From NCBI GenBank assembly GCA_002345965.1, contig DDTF01000060.1:1-31458 (forward strand): a stretch of 31,458 bases of DNA, read 5' to 3'. The notes under the pieces are model-generated. The model saw only the letters and a list, made by a program, of their open reading frames with translations, made no database searches and was not told the DNA's origin. The DNA is from Flammeovirgaceae bacterium UBA2371 (GTDB taxonomy: Bacteria; Bacteroidota; Bacteroidia; Cytophagales; Cyclobacteriaceae). Within the stretch, counting starts at the first letter, position 1. Each line of letters begins with the position of its first letter. Shown piece by piece: positions 24,201 to 31,458 of this stretch. Both the position numbers and the translations under genes were made by a program.

Positions 24201-24498
24201 AAACAAATAGTCCATCATTCTCCGTGAATACGGTAGCGGTAGCACCAGTGCCGATTGTCAGCGATTTACATTTTCCTACCCCTGCCCCATTTCTAAGTGT
24301 ACATTGGTTGTTACCGGGCACGTAATTGATTATAACGTCTGTATTTTCATCGGGCACCACTGCAGGACTCCAGTTGGAGGCCGTGCGCCATCTATTGTCG
24401 GTAGCTCCTACCCACATAGCAGTTTGTGCGGCAACCACCGATGGAAGTATCCACAAGAGCAACACAGCAAGTAAAGGTCTCAATAGATCTTTCATCAT
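18241..24498 (-). CDS. giant beta-repeat surface protein with T9SS sorting domain
   Basis: A 2085-residue secreted protein. A Sec signal peptide (LLAVLLLWILPSVVAA, about 1-24) is followed by a region starting WVGATDNRWRTASNWSP. The same opening recurs at about 921 (FTWTGATSSAWGIASNWSP), so the protein has two large halves. Between them and after lie dozens of short repeats built on GN(L/W/F)xxNGT and SGxLxLxG patterns, typical of a right-handed parallel beta-helix. Near 1865-2000 is a fibronectin-like module (PLPITLASF...LEWSTASEINNDYFEIQKSSDG). The last 85 residues hold the type A sorting signal (EIYPNPVTETLFV...LMSLKPGPYIVQI). It should cross the outer membrane by T9SS and stay on or leave the surface. 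Adhesin is a reasonable guess. It is very rich in Thr, Ser, Asn and Gly. Confidence 0.9.
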   Translation of the reverse strand: MMKDLLRPLLAVLLLWILPSVVAAQTAMWVGATDNRWRTASNWSPAVVPDENTDVIINYVPGNNQCTLRNGAGVGKCKSLTIGTGATATVFTENDGLFVYGNLTIGSNGTFTDDGGHLRVQGNWINNGVYTAGSANRRVYFIGTNQTIGGSTSTTFEKLYINSGSVVTLAQNISISNFIELDGTLDPTPSFFVTAGVNDINIKAGGELIVKAATYSGNYSAGSAQNDANSSVINYASTTVDQTIDPTETYEVLKISGSMTKSLSANTTINRDLLIQGGTLDLKTFTANRSSSGGSLTMTALTTLKIGGTNTFPTNYSSILLATNSLVEYYGTNQTVRALSYGNLTLSATNTATKTMPGTAFSVAGNFTSTTSAGTLSYTAGNNITVGGNINIGASNIFTSTAFSHSFGGNWINNGTYNGCGSIVTATGTGSTWSGSGVNNFGDLIISANGTIVNQNTSLSVCGNFSTTGGGSFTHNTGGTGTFTMTGISKTIAGSNIILDDLIIGTGGSISTTSTMSIAGDLTATGTFTCSGGTIGLTGAGKILSGTGALQFFALNVSGTITTARNQSIASNLSVTGSLTGTANTTTFNGTSTLSGTANLFNVTVAGASSLTMGTGASLGIAGAVSSPGSFNPTSNVPNTVIYNSSGAQTLVFTTFHNLILSNGNVKTPSAATSINGDLTIGAGTVFTGVSYLHTLGGNWINNGTFTSSTSTFTFTGNSDATITGTTTFNNLTVNKGFANKVTLNNNVTALNLTMTAGRMFTGSNSIVINNNRTGNGIILGTITRNLAAFVPGVEYAFEGPNNFINFQSISGGTNTINTVTVTVTVGPVATFAAAACMNRQYSISMGGGATSVIATLRLHYEDSEVNGNIENLSTFWRNAGSWVDQTNANTSNDDFNNWTQKTSVDLTASALWTLSEDRVKFTWTGATSSAWGIASNWSPAGVPTPTDVVRFGDFAFTNQPTVSSIAECRKIYFESLKATTLTLASGSLSVSGNIDGLWSVDQTHQIIVGASTLIASGDVTLSDGTANRKINISVATSGAFNVAGSLVQRGGAEVTFVGGGQLNIGKNYNYVNGTFTPSLGKVSYVGLSDQLVAGLTYYDLSFGKTGGTATIGALTTVTNNMKMATGGQVDVAATLNVTGNIDIGTSTVLNIPTSNEINIGGNWLLSGNFVPGSGTVTFNGTGPQTTNATSFNHLTVNKSAGTLTILGNIGINGNINVQSGTVDVSTFNVTRSVTGGTASLGANATARFGGAGFQLTNFGALIADPSSTVEFYGGSSRPIPPVTYGNLLISGGGIKSMVAPTAVQGNLTVSVGATLQLPTSTLTLNGNIINNGTLDGAPGTLILNGTAKTITGGFTIKELIVNGEYNVISGNLTINDNIDVSATGDFDVGGTSTTVHGNLTNSGILFSSGITTFTGLQAQTIQLNNSISSTSTGVVNFNGSVSPILNSNTSPTLATVNINNTAPINPSQAWTVAVSMNVAAGATWNGGALNHVMGRNFVNNGTVTSSGTLSFIPTAPFPNATINLGNNFITTGTVVFGGTVPITLVDNTPSFTSVDITNTAATGLTAATNWTVAENLFIGAGAEFKAGTGLTHTISGEWTNNGTFSGGTSSVIFNSNTGLDEITGSGINNFYNITFDVGSSMDVTSDIFVSRNFTNNATALNLTNADVSFTSATPSVIDGTTITDFSELVIDKTASSVRLDNDIIVEQLLTLTNGTLNLNANELSITSSSATAITRTNGYILSEDNAYNSLVNWAIGTDANPHIFPFGNSTSDYIPFTFDLSTGDAGTVSIATYATGNDNLPLPPGVTHLFDATGVDNSLNTVDRFYLVSLNGETTPNADITFTASATEVGTITSLLGQRWNGTFWDTPLPAQTSGATSVTVPNVTQFSTWAVSGNSTPLPITLASFIARQNNKSIKLEWSTASEINNDYFEIQKSSDGTQFYTIGNVKGAGNSTETKKYSFNDKELKSGRFFYRLKQVDLDKKYTYSYIVAVQISHINAADITFEIYPNPVTETLFVNHAGLENELVLIQLIDASGKIILKQEKQILLDSDPIEVNLMSLKPGPYIVQIISNGSSESRRVMRSN

Positions 24499-24939
24499 TT
24501 TCCAGAATAAAATCTTGGTGACTGCAACATGGCCAACTCAGTACATCAAAGTGTGTCTACTGCAATCTCTTTAATGTGTCAAAATTATTTTGGAAACAAG
24601 AATTGAAATGGGTGTATATTCCTACAATTGGTACATGTACTGATTTGTGAAGTAAATCACACATTTTGAAATAAAAAGTTTGATTCTGGTCTGTTTACGA
24701 CTGCATACTTTCATGCCTCATGTAAGGTTTATTCAAAGAAAAAAATCACTTGTAAGCAGTACTAAAAGCAAGAATTACCAGCAATTGACTAATCAAATAG
24801 TTAGCCTGATGCACCTTGAATAAGTGGTTGTCAGTGTATTATCAGATTACATACCACCAGAAATACAGACCTTTCATGCCTTCAACGGTGGATAAACTCT
24901 GATTATTTGTTTATTCTTAATGGAATGTAAATTGGACCA
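24499..24939. other. intergenic region between divergent genes
   Basis: A 441-bp AT-rich gap between the divergently transcribed giant surface protein and acyl-CoA synthetase genes. Both promoters must lie here. A TTTG (24906-24909) stands upstream of a weak TAAATTGG near 24928, but that is too close to the ATG to be convincing. I see no ORF, RNA gene, strong hairpin or repeat. Confidence 0.4.
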
Positions 24940-26376
24940 ATGAATATTATCGACCTTTTTAATCTTTCGCTGATTGGCAGGCATGATAAAGCTGCTATAG
25001 ATTTTCAAGGTGAGTCACTCACCTTTGGTGAATTGGATATGCGCAGCAACCAAATGGCCAATTGGTTGCAGTCGAAAGGTTTTGTCACTGGTGATCGCTT
25101 GTGCCTTTATCTTGAGAATTGTATTGAATTCATCGACCTCTATCTGGCTTGTTTGAAGTTGGGAGTGATAGTTGTTCCCGTCAATATCCTTTATCGAGAG
25201 AGGGAGATCACACACATTGTAAACGATGCAAAGCCCAAAGCAATTGTAGCTGCAGAAGCCATTCCCAATGTAGCTACCTGGTTGGTACAGTCGATGGTGA
25301 CAGAAGCCAGGAGCATGGACAAGCATTTCAAAAAAGTGCTTAATCATGGAGATACCCCTGCGGCAATCATTTACACCTCGGGCACCACGGGTACTTCTAA
25401 AGGAGCCGTACTTACACACAATAATTTTATCGCCAACGCCATCAATTTGAACACCTGCTGGAAGATTACAGAAGACGACCGGTTGCTGTTGGGACTTCCG
25501 CTCTTTCATGTGCACGGTCTTGCCAATGGAATGCACTGTGCTTTTGTAGCAGGAAGTCACATTCAACTATTGCCGCGCTTCGAGCATCAGAAGCTGAAAG
25601 CTATTTTCGAAGCCTATCGGCCTACCTTATTCTACGGAGTGCCTACACTATACGTACGACTGCTGGAGCAAACCAAGGCAGATGCGCAAAAAATGGGAAG
25701 TTCTGTAAGGTTGTTTGTTTCAGGGTCGGCACCCCTCCCACCTCAGGTGATGGACGATTTCAAGGATAAATTCGGGCACGTGATTTTAGAGCGTTATGGC
25801 ATGACAGAGACCCTGATGAACATCAGCAACCCTTACGTGGGTGAACGAAGGGCCGGCACGGTGGGATTTCCGTTGCCGGGTACTTCCGTAAAGATTGTTA
25901 CCAGCGAGGGGAAAGAGGCTGGCGTAGATGAAGAAGGTGAAATTCACATCAAAGGCCCTAATGTTTTTTCGCAGTATTGGAACCGTCCTGATGCGACTGA
26001 ATCGGCCTTTGAAAATGGGTATTTTAAAACCGGAGACATGGCGGTGGTTTCCGATGACGGGTATTACACCCTACGAGGGCGCAAAAGTGAGCTGATTATT
26101 TCCGGTGGATTTAATATTTACCCTCGTGAAATTGAAGAGTTTCTAATGGAGTTAGACGAAATAAAAGAAGCAGCAGTCGTTGGTGTACCTGATCCGATTC
26201 GGGGCGAATTGCCGATTGCCTTTGTGGTCCCTCATGGAGAATTGGATATGGAGCAGTTGACGGAAAAATGCAAAGCAGCCTTGGCCTCATTCAAAGTTCC
26301 TAGAAAGTTTATTGTCATGGACTCGTTACCCCGCACAGCGCTGGGCAAAGTACAAAAGCACCTGCTAAAAAAATAG
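24940..26376 (+). CDS. AMP-forming acyl-CoA synthetase, possibly malonyl-CoA synthetase
   Basis: A 478-residue ANL-family adenylating enzyme joining a carboxylic acid to coenzyme A via an acyl-AMP. Motifs: the ATP-binding P-loop IIYTSGTTGTSKG near 144-156, the segment RLFVSGSAPLP, ERYGMTET near 284-291, TGDM near 364, GRKSELIISGGFNIYPREIEE near 382-402, and the catalytic Lys in RTALGKVQK near 473. The text around LERYGMTET...NPYVGERRAGTVGFPLPG is close to MatB/ACSF3-type malonyl-CoA synthetases as I recall them, so malonate is a possible substrate. Other short or medium acids cannot be excluded. At 478 residues it is slightly short, but both domains are complete. It stands alone on its strand. 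Confidence 0.85.
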   Translation: MNIIDLFNLSLIGRHDKAAIDFQGESLTFGELDMRSNQMANWLQSKGFVTGDRLCLYLENCIEFIDLYLACLKLGVIVVPVNILYREREITHIVNDAKPKAIVAAEAIPNVATWLVQSMVTEARSMDKHFKKVLNHGDTPAAIIYTSGTTGTSKGAVLTHNNFIANAINLNTCWKITEDDRLLLGLPLFHVHGLANGMHCAFVAGSHIQLLPRFEHQKLKAIFEAYRPTLFYGVPTLYVRLLEQTKADAQKMGSSVRLFVSGSAPLPPQVMDDFKDKFGHVILERYGMTETLMNISNPYVGERRAGTVGFPLPGTSVKIVTSEGKEAGVDEEGEIHIKGPNVFSQYWNRPDATESAFENGYFKTGDMAVVSDDGYYTLRGRKSELIISGGFNIYPREIEEFLMELDEIKEAAVVGVPDPIRGELPIAFVVPHGELDMEQLTEKCKAALASFKVPRKFIVMDSLPRTALGKVQKHLLKK

Positions 26377-26474
26377 TTGCGTTGTGTGTCCAAAAACTAT
26401 CAGGAAGTTGAAACGCGTTAGAACATCACCTTAGATATACCCTAATGGGTTTGCTTACCATCTCTAAGGATTAG

Positions 26475-27392
26475 CTAACCAGTAATATTAAAATCAATTG
26501 ATTTTAATTTGCTTTCTAGCTCTGATAATTGCGACTGTAGCAGGTTGCTGTTTGGTGGACGAATGTTGAGCCAATTATCATTCTTATGGTATGCAGCCAG
26601 CATCTGTTTTACACTGGACACAAAGGAGGCCCCCTCAAAAGCTGTTCTTGCTTCCGTCAATCTGGCCTGCAGTTCATCTGCCTGTTTGGTGTTGCGATGG
26701 GCATAAACCAATGCTGCCATAGGTCCCGTCAGGTTGGTGGTTGCAGAGATTACCCCTGCGCCACCTGCCCTCAGCACATCCAAAAAGTACTTTTCTGTAC
26801 CTGAGTAAAGATTAAATCCAGGTAGCGCTTCCAGAATGGCTTTCATGTTATTCCACTCCCCGCCTGAATCTTTCATACCCACTACTGTGCCCGGGTACTT
26901 GTTTACAATTTGTTGAACAAAGGATACAGAAAAAGGAACACCTGTCATCTTAGGAAAGTGATAGAGGTAAATCCTGAGGTCAGGGTTGGCTACTTCCTCA
27001 ATGACCATAGAGAAGTACAGCAGCAGTCCTCCATCCGTTACACCTTTGTAGTAGAATGGAGGCAGCATCAGCACCCCCCCTACTTTTTTGGATACAGCAT
27101 GTTTTGTCAGTTGGATGGTATCGGTCAAAGAACAACAACCCGTACCTACCAGCAACCGATCAGCAGGAATTCCTTCATTGATGAGGTGGTCTAGTGCGTT
27201 GATTCTTTCAGTTACAGAAAACGAGTTGGCTTCACCGGTGGTGCCCATAAAACAGATTCCGTTGTTGCCATTGGCCAGCAGCCAGTTGCAATGTTTCACC
27301 AATGCATCAAGGTCGATGGAAAAATCTTTTTTGAGCGGGGTCACTGAAGCTGCGAATACACCGTTGGGTAATGTGGTCTGAAATGTTGTCAT
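26475..27392 (-). CDS. DapA-family aldolase, possibly 4-hydroxy-2-oxoglutarate aldolase
   Basis: A TIM-barrel class I aldolase of the dihydrodipicolinate synthase/N-acetylneuraminate lyase family. The start is ATG 27392 (the TTG at 27395 adds one residue), giving 305 residues. Visible active-site parts: GTTGE near 50-54, the catalytic Tyr in IYLYHFPKMTG (about 144), and the Schiff-base Lys in VVGMKDSGG (about 174). Family members split or join pyruvate and an aldehyde. It lies 10 nt behind an alanine-glyoxylate aminotransferase gene, and segments such as GTGC, PPFYYKG and VGMKDSGG recall human HOGA1, which releases glyoxylate and pyruvate. I infer that role. True lysine-pathway DapA is less likely given the neighbour. 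Confidence 0.8.
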   Translation of the reverse strand: MTTFQTTLPNGVFAASVTPLKKDFSIDLDALVKHCNWLLANGNNGICFMGTTGEANSFSVTERINALDHLINEGIPADRLLVGTGCCSLTDTIQLTKHAVSKKVGGVLMLPPFYYKGVTDGGLLLYFSMVIEEVANPDLRIYLYHFPKMTGVPFSVSFVQQIVNKYPGTVVGMKDSGGEWNNMKAILEALPGFNLYSGTEKYFLDVLRAGGAGVISATTNLTGPMAALVYAHRNTKQADELQARLTEARTAFEGASFVSSVKQMLAAYHKNDNWLNIRPPNSNLLQSQLSELESKLKSIDFNITG

Positions 27393-27402
27393 CAAGAAAA
27401 AA

Positions 27403-28515
27403 TTAAAGTATTGTTTTCAATGCCGCTACCAGTGTGTTTACATAGTTGGGATTACTGCTTTCACCCATCAGGCCAATGCGCCATATTTTACCCGCAAACT
27501 GTCCCAGTCCACCCCCTACTTCAATGTTGTATTCATTCAGCAGTCTGGTTCTTACAGCAGCATCATCCACGCCATCCGGCAATTTTACAGCATTAAGCAT
27601 GGGTAATCTATAACCCTCTTTTACTATAAACTCAAAACCCATGGGTTCAAGTTCTCTTTTTAACAAAAGGTGATTTTTTCTATGTCTCTCAAATCTGTTT
27701 TCCAATCCTTCTTCCAATACCAGCCTGTAAGCTTCCCGCAGCCCATACATGGCCGAAACTGGCGCTGTATGATGATAAGTCCTTTTGGCACCTGCCCAAT
27801 AGTTTTTCACCATGCTGAGATCAAGGAACCAGCTCTGCACTTTGGTTTTTCTGGCATCCAAGGCTTTGACGGCATTTTCACTGAAAGACACTGGAGACAA
27901 GCCAGGAGCAGCACTCAAGCACTTTTGTGTACCTGAATAGATCGCGTCTATGCCCCAATCGTCTACTTTAAGCGTTGTACCGCAGTAAGATGTTACTGCA
28001 TCTACTACGAACAGGGCGCCAGCCTCGTGAACGATTTTGCTGATCTCTTCGAGGGGTTGCAATACCCCTGTAGACGTTTCTGCGTGTACGATGGCTACAA
28101 GCTTTGGTTTAAGTCCCTTAAGCGTATCTTTTACTTGCTGAGGATCAATGGATTGACCCCAAGGAGCTTCTATTTTAGTTACAGTAGCGCCTGTCCTTTC
28201 TGCGATATCGGCCATCCTTCCACCAAATACCCCGTGAATACATATAACTGCTTCATCCCCAGGCTCTAACAAGTTTACCAGGCAAGTTTCCATACCTGCG
28301 CTGCCGGGTGCAGACACCACAAAGGTCAGGTTATTTTTAGTCTGGAAAGTGAGTTGTGCCATCTCCTTGATTTCGTCCATGATGGTGACAAATTCCGGGT
28401 CGAGATGACCTATCAAAGGGGTGGCCATGGCCTGCAACACACGAGGGTGCACATCACTTGGGCCCGGGCCCATTAATATCCTTCTGGAAGTTCTTAATTG
28501 ATCTTTATATGACAT
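27403..28515 (-). CDS. alanine-glyoxylate (serine-pyruvate) aminotransferase
   Basis: A 370-residue class V PLP aminotransferase. Motifs: N-terminal LMGPGPSDVHPRVL, SAPGSAGMET (phosphate cup), HAETSTGVLQPL, Asp172 in FVVDAVTSYCGT (pyridine N contact), and the PLP lysine Lys198 in YSGTQKCLSAAPG. The C-terminal part has YHHTAPVSAMYGLREA and GGGLGQFAGKIWRIGLMG. The pattern is very close to eukaryotic peroxisomal AGXT. It would convert glyoxylate plus alanine or serine into glycine plus pyruvate or hydroxypyruvate. PucG-type purine catabolic transaminases are relatives and a possible alternative, but no purine genes are nearby. It is the first of a two-gene unit with the aldolase and follows the acylase gene by 76 bp. 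Confidence 0.9.
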   Translation of the reverse strand: MSYKDQLRTSRRILMGPGPSDVHPRVLQAMATPLIGHLDPEFVTIMDEIKEMAQLTFQTKNNLTFVVSAPGSAGMETCLVNLLEPGDEAVICIHGVFGGRMADIAERTGATVTKIEAPWGQSIDPQQVKDTLKGLKPKLVAIVHAETSTGVLQPLEEISKIVHEAGALFVVDAVTSYCGTTLKVDDWGIDAIYSGTQKCLSAAPGLSPVSFSENAVKALDARKTKVQSWFLDLSMVKNYWAGAKRTYHHTAPVSAMYGLREAYRLVLEEGLENRFERHRKNHLLLKRELEPMGFEFIVKEGYRLPMLNAVKLPDGVDDAAVRTRLLNEYNIEVGGGLGQFAGKIWRIGLMGESSNPNYVNTLVAALKTIL

Positions 28516-28591
28516 CTCTTAATCAATGATTTTAAGTTGAATCTTTTGTTAGGGTTATTAGTCGATGGTTTAAGGTTAGACAGTCGATGGA

Positions 28592-30751
28592 CTAATTTCC
28601 CGGGCTATACGTTCTCATTCCATTTTTCTCAATGTCTTCACGATAAAAGGATACCTCTTTAAATTCTCCTCTGCGGTACATCTCTGCCTGGTCGATGAAA
28701 TGAGGTGAGTTGGGGTCTCCATTTACGCCTCCTGCCAACACGGATCTGGCTTTTACTTTTTCTCCAAATTCAACTACGGCAACAAAACTATTGCCCCGTG
28801 TTCCGTACCATTTTTTGGTGCCTTCGTAAGGTCTGCTGCCATAGGCAGCCAGGGAGCCCCAGAAGGAGGAAGTAAAGGCGATGGGAATGCTCGGCTTGGT
28901 ATCGTCAAAGGGCTGCACGATATCACCTGTAATGCGTTGGAAGCGATTGATCTCCCCCCATCCTGTTTTCCAATTGCCAAAATCGCTTTGAAGCGCACTG
29001 ATGGCATTGCGTAGCGATTGTAGCTTTTCCTTATCCGTACTTTGGTTGGCCATGTAATCGATTACCGCCAGGTCTCCTTGGCCTCTTGGAAGCCGGTCGT
29101 TCAATACTTTCCTCAGGTCTTGCGCCCAGAAGGTGGCTACTGATTTGGCAACGGAAGTTTCTGAATAGCGATAATCCCAATCCTTTAATATCTGAATGGG
29201 TTCCTTAAGGGAAGGATCTGCCGGTTTTACTTTTTCATAAGCTTTCACTAAAGCTGGCACCAATCTTTCAAATGCAGGCAGGTAAGAATCATATGCTGAA
29301 GCAATCAGTTTGTCGAGGGTGAAGTTGCTGGAATCTTTCAGCACCCTAACCGCATGCAAACCCCTGAAGTTTTCATGATCAGGAGCCATGTACGAAGGAT
29401 AATCCGATTGCTTTGGGCTTTGATCCCCGGAAACGGTAAAAGGTGTGGCGTTACAATTTTGTATCCATCCGTTGGCGGGGTTCAGGATGTGTACCGACTC
29501 TTTCACGGTGTGGAGTCCTTTCCAATCTGTGGCGGGATTGCTGCCATCCACAGGTTGTTGCCAGTTGAATTGGGGATCCCTTACCGGAATAAAATTGCCG
29601 TGGTAGTAAGCAATGTTGCCCTTGTTGTCGGCATATACTGTATTGTTGGAAGAGTTGGTATTGAGCTCCATGGATTGGTTAAACTCTTCGTAGGTAGTGG
29701 CTTTGGTTCTGGTAAAAGATTGTGTAAGTGCTTTCAATGGTTCTTGCATCAGGCTGATGCTTATCCATTTGCCATCGCGGTTGGCAATCACCGGTCCATG
29801 ATGTGTGCGATAAGTGGTAAATTCTTTGATGGCCATGGTGTTGCCCTGTTTGTAGGCAAGTTTTATTTTTTCTATTGTAACAGGTTTTAGCTCTTCACCG
29901 TGTTTATAGAACAATTTGTCATCTTCTTTCACTATGGTTTCTTCGTATTCATCAATGGCATCAGCACTGCTGGACGTGTGCATCCATCCGCAGTTTTCAT
30001 TAAATCCCTGATAAATAAAAAACTGTCCCCAGGTTACTGCGCCATAGGCATTGAGCCCTTCTTCGCTCACTGCGTGCACTTCGGGTCTGAAGTAGAAGGA
30101 AGTGTGCGGGTTGATGAGAAACAAAGCATTGCCCGTTGCGCTTTTGGAGGGTGCGATGGCAAAGCCGTTGGAGCCTGTGGGTTCTTTTTCCCACTCGTTG
30201 ACGATGGGTTCGGCAAAAGCGAGATCATTTTTAGAGTCGTACAAGGCAGCCAGGTCTTTTAATGATATGGTTTCGATGTCTCCACCGATGCTTCCCTCGC
30301 TGAACATCAAAGGCATCCACGGCTCAAATTTTGTGATCAGCTTGGGTTGCGTTTCGGGATGGGTGGCCAGGTAGTAGTTGGCACCATCGGCAAAGGCATC
30401 CAGCAGTTTTTTCATCCACATCGGACTTTCCTTATAAATGGCCACTGCTTTGGTGGTATCGATGAACAGGTGCATCCGCAAGTCAGCCATCAGGCTCTCC
30501 TCGCCTTCTACTTCGGCCATACGCCCCATGGCGTTGATGTAGTTGACTTCTACCCTGTTGAAGTCGTCTTCGCATTGTGCGTAGATCAAGCCAAAGACCG
30601 CATCGGCATCGGTCTTACCAAAGATATGGGGAACACCATATTGATCGCGGATGATGGTGATGCCCTCGGCTCTTTTTTGAAGGTCGCTGGTTGATGTGTT
30701 GGTGCATGCATAGAGTAAGAATGCAGCAAGTAGTAGGCTTAGTAGACGCAT
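28592..30751 (-). CDS. penicillin-acylase-family lipoprotein
   Basis: A 719-residue N-terminal-nucleophile hydrolase. I start at ATG 30751, which puts a clean lipoprotein signal first (MRLLSLLLAAFLLYAC, Cys16); an upstream TTG at 30778 would add nine residues. Early residues ITIIRDQYGVPHIFGKTDADAVFGLIYAQCEDD match the alpha chain of penicillin and acyl-homoserine-lactone acylases. Self-cleavage should occur before Ser194 in TGSNGFAI, making that Ser the nucleophile, with Asn and His nearby (INPHTSFY). The beta chain runs to the C-terminus with LNTNSSNNTVYADNKGNIAYYHG and GTRGNSFVAVVEF. Substrates could be signal lactones, acyl-amino acids or beta-lactams. It probably acts in the periplasm or outer membrane. 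Confidence 0.9.
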   Translation of the reverse strand: MRLLSLLLAAFLLYACTNTSTSDLQKRAEGITIIRDQYGVPHIFGKTDADAVFGLIYAQCEDDFNRVEVNYINAMGRMAEVEGEESLMADLRMHLFIDTTKAVAIYKESPMWMKKLLDAFADGANYYLATHPETQPKLITKFEPWMPLMFSEGSIGGDIETISLKDLAALYDSKNDLAFAEPIVNEWEKEPTGSNGFAIAPSKSATGNALFLINPHTSFYFRPEVHAVSEEGLNAYGAVTWGQFFIYQGFNENCGWMHTSSSADAIDEYEETIVKEDDKLFYKHGEELKPVTIEKIKLAYKQGNTMAIKEFTTYRTHHGPVIANRDGKWISISLMQEPLKALTQSFTRTKATTYEEFNQSMELNTNSSNNTVYADNKGNIAYYHGNFIPVRDPQFNWQQPVDGSNPATDWKGLHTVKESVHILNPANGWIQNCNATPFTVSGDQSPKQSDYPSYMAPDHENFRGLHAVRVLKDSSNFTLDKLIASAYDSYLPAFERLVPALVKAYEKVKPADPSLKEPIQILKDWDYRYSETSVAKSVATFWAQDLRKVLNDRLPRGQGDLAVIDYMANQSTDKEKLQSLRNAISALQSDFGNWKTGWGEINRFQRITGDIVQPFDDTKPSIPIAFTSSFWGSLAAYGSRPYEGTKKWYGTRGNSFVAVVEFGEKVKARSVLAGGVNGDPNSPHFIDQAEMYRRGEFKEVSFYREDIEKNGMRTYSPGN

Positions 30752-30966
30752 AGGTAAGTTTGAGATAGCAGAGTGCAATTTAAATGATTAATCAAAAGTC
30801 GCAACATCTATTGTGGTGTGTGGAAAATCGATTCAGATTGTGGAACAAATCCTAAGCGGGTATTGCCAGGAACGAATATAATTTGGGATATACTTCTGAT
30901 TCATTCGTTGCCTTGTCTCATTTTGAATATTTTTGGGGCCAAATTCAGACAAACCAATAGTTGAGC

Positions 30967-31407
30967 ATGAAAATAGCTGAAATCCACACCAATAAGGGTG
31001 TAATGAAGGTGAAGTTCTTTGAAAAGGACGCACCCAATACCGTTAAAAATTTTACAGACCTGGCTGAAAAAGGTTTTTATGATGGCCTTACTTTTCACCG
31101 CGTGATCCCCAATTTTGTTGTTCAGGGTGGTTGTCCCAACGGCATCGGCAATGGAGGCCCGGGTTACCAAATCGATTGTGAGTTGGACGGTGAAAATCAA
31201 TATCACGACCGTGGTGTATTGAGCATGGCGCATGCCGGAAGAAACACCGGTGGTTCACAGTTCTTTATTTGTCATAGCAGAGAGAACACCAAACACCTGG
31301 ATCGCAATCACACTGTATTTGGTAAGGTATATGAAGGCCTTGATGTGATCGATCAGATCAGGCAGGATGATGTGATGGAGAAGATCGTAATTACCGAAGA
31401 GAAATAG
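30967..31407 (+). CDS. cyclophilin-type peptidyl-prolyl cis-trans isomerase
   Basis: A 146-residue single-domain cyclophilin. The start is ATG 30967; the TTG six bases upstream is unlikely. Catalytic features: FHRVIPNFVVQGG (the Arg, with Phe and Gln), GVLSMAHAGRNTGGSQFFI, and LDRNHTVFGKV. It catalyses proline isomerisation during protein folding. No signal peptide is visible, so it is probably cytoplasmic. It is a short form without the usual insertions, similar to bacterial PpiB. It is monocistronic and ends at a strong terminator. Confidence 0.95.
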   Translation: MKIAEIHTNKGVMKVKFFEKDAPNTVKNFTDLAEKGFYDGLTFHRVIPNFVVQGGCPNGIGNGGPGYQIDCELDGENQYHDRGVLSMAHAGRNTGGSQFFICHSRENTKHLDRNHTVFGKVYEGLDVIDQIRQDDVMEKIVITEEK

Positions 31408-31422
31408 TTTGTAATTGATTAT

Positions 31423-31455
31423 AAAAAAGAGGCTGGAACTACCAGCCTCTTTTTT
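31423..31455 (+). terminator. rho-independent terminator after the cyclophilin gene
   Basis: AAAAAAGAGGCTGG (31423-31436) pairs perfectly with CCAGCCTCTTTTTT (31442-31455) around AACTA. A run of T residues continues to the window end. The A and T runs on both sides allow it to act in both directions. Confidence 0.95.
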
Positions 31456-31458
31456 TTT

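Noticed and set aside
18241..24498. Repeated short DNA words that at first sight look like a CRISPR array or satellite
   Set aside because: The words differ from copy to copy, have no constant spacing, and follow the codons of beta-helix repeats.

Overview
The window looks like a chromosomal segment of a Bacteroidota bacterium, probably near Cytophagales. The main clues are a 2085-residue cell-surface protein with a type IX secretion (Por) C-terminal sorting domain, several lipoproteins, a Bacteroidetes-type promoter (TTG-N19-TATATTTG), DUF6265 and DUF2892 proteins, and starts with no obvious Shine-Dalgarno sequence. No rRNA, tRNA, integrase, transposase or CRISPR array was seen.

Layout. (1) 1-1294: the tail of an RND efflux pump gene, a small PII-like protein and a DUF2892 membrane protein in one operon, then a secreted DUF6265 protein and a terminator. 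(2) 1346-12988: a defence island. A divergent PD-(D/E)XK-like protein (minus strand) faces an XRE regulator across a perfect palindrome. The regulator heads a tightly coupled plus-strand operon: XRE, HsdM, HsdS, GIY-YIG protein, DUF262/DUF1524 (GmrSD-like) protein, HsdR, and a small HExxH metallopeptidase. It is followed by a terminator, a small cassette-like ORF and about 500 bp of hairpin-rich non-coding DNA. Related AT-rich repeats lie on both sides of the island. (3) 12989-14225: a lone AAA-type ATPase whose leader holds two tandem palindromic operators overlapping a good Bacteroidetes promoter. (4) 14245-17647: Cu/Zn superoxide dismutase lipoprotein and a two-subunit molybdenum hydroxylase (IorAB type). 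(5) 17874-24498: a small lipoprotein convergent with the giant beta-repeat T9SS surface protein. (6) 24940-31407: an acyl-CoA (possibly malonyl-CoA) synthetase, a DapA-family aldolase next to an alanine-glyoxylate aminotransferase, a penicillin-acylase-family lipoprotein, and a cyclophilin.

How the genes work together. The most unusual part is the type I restriction-modification operon. Its M, S and R genes are interleaved with two further putative nucleases (GIY-YIG and DUF262-HNH) and a metallopeptidase, all with overlaps or gaps of 10 nt or less, so they are probably made as one coordinated set. HsdS has two nearly identical halves, predicting a palindromic split recognition site. The aminotransferase and aldolase pair resembles the glyoxylate module in which a 4-hydroxy-2-oxoglutarate aldolase makes glyoxylate and AGXT converts it to glycine. 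All functions are read from motifs and context; no database search was run.
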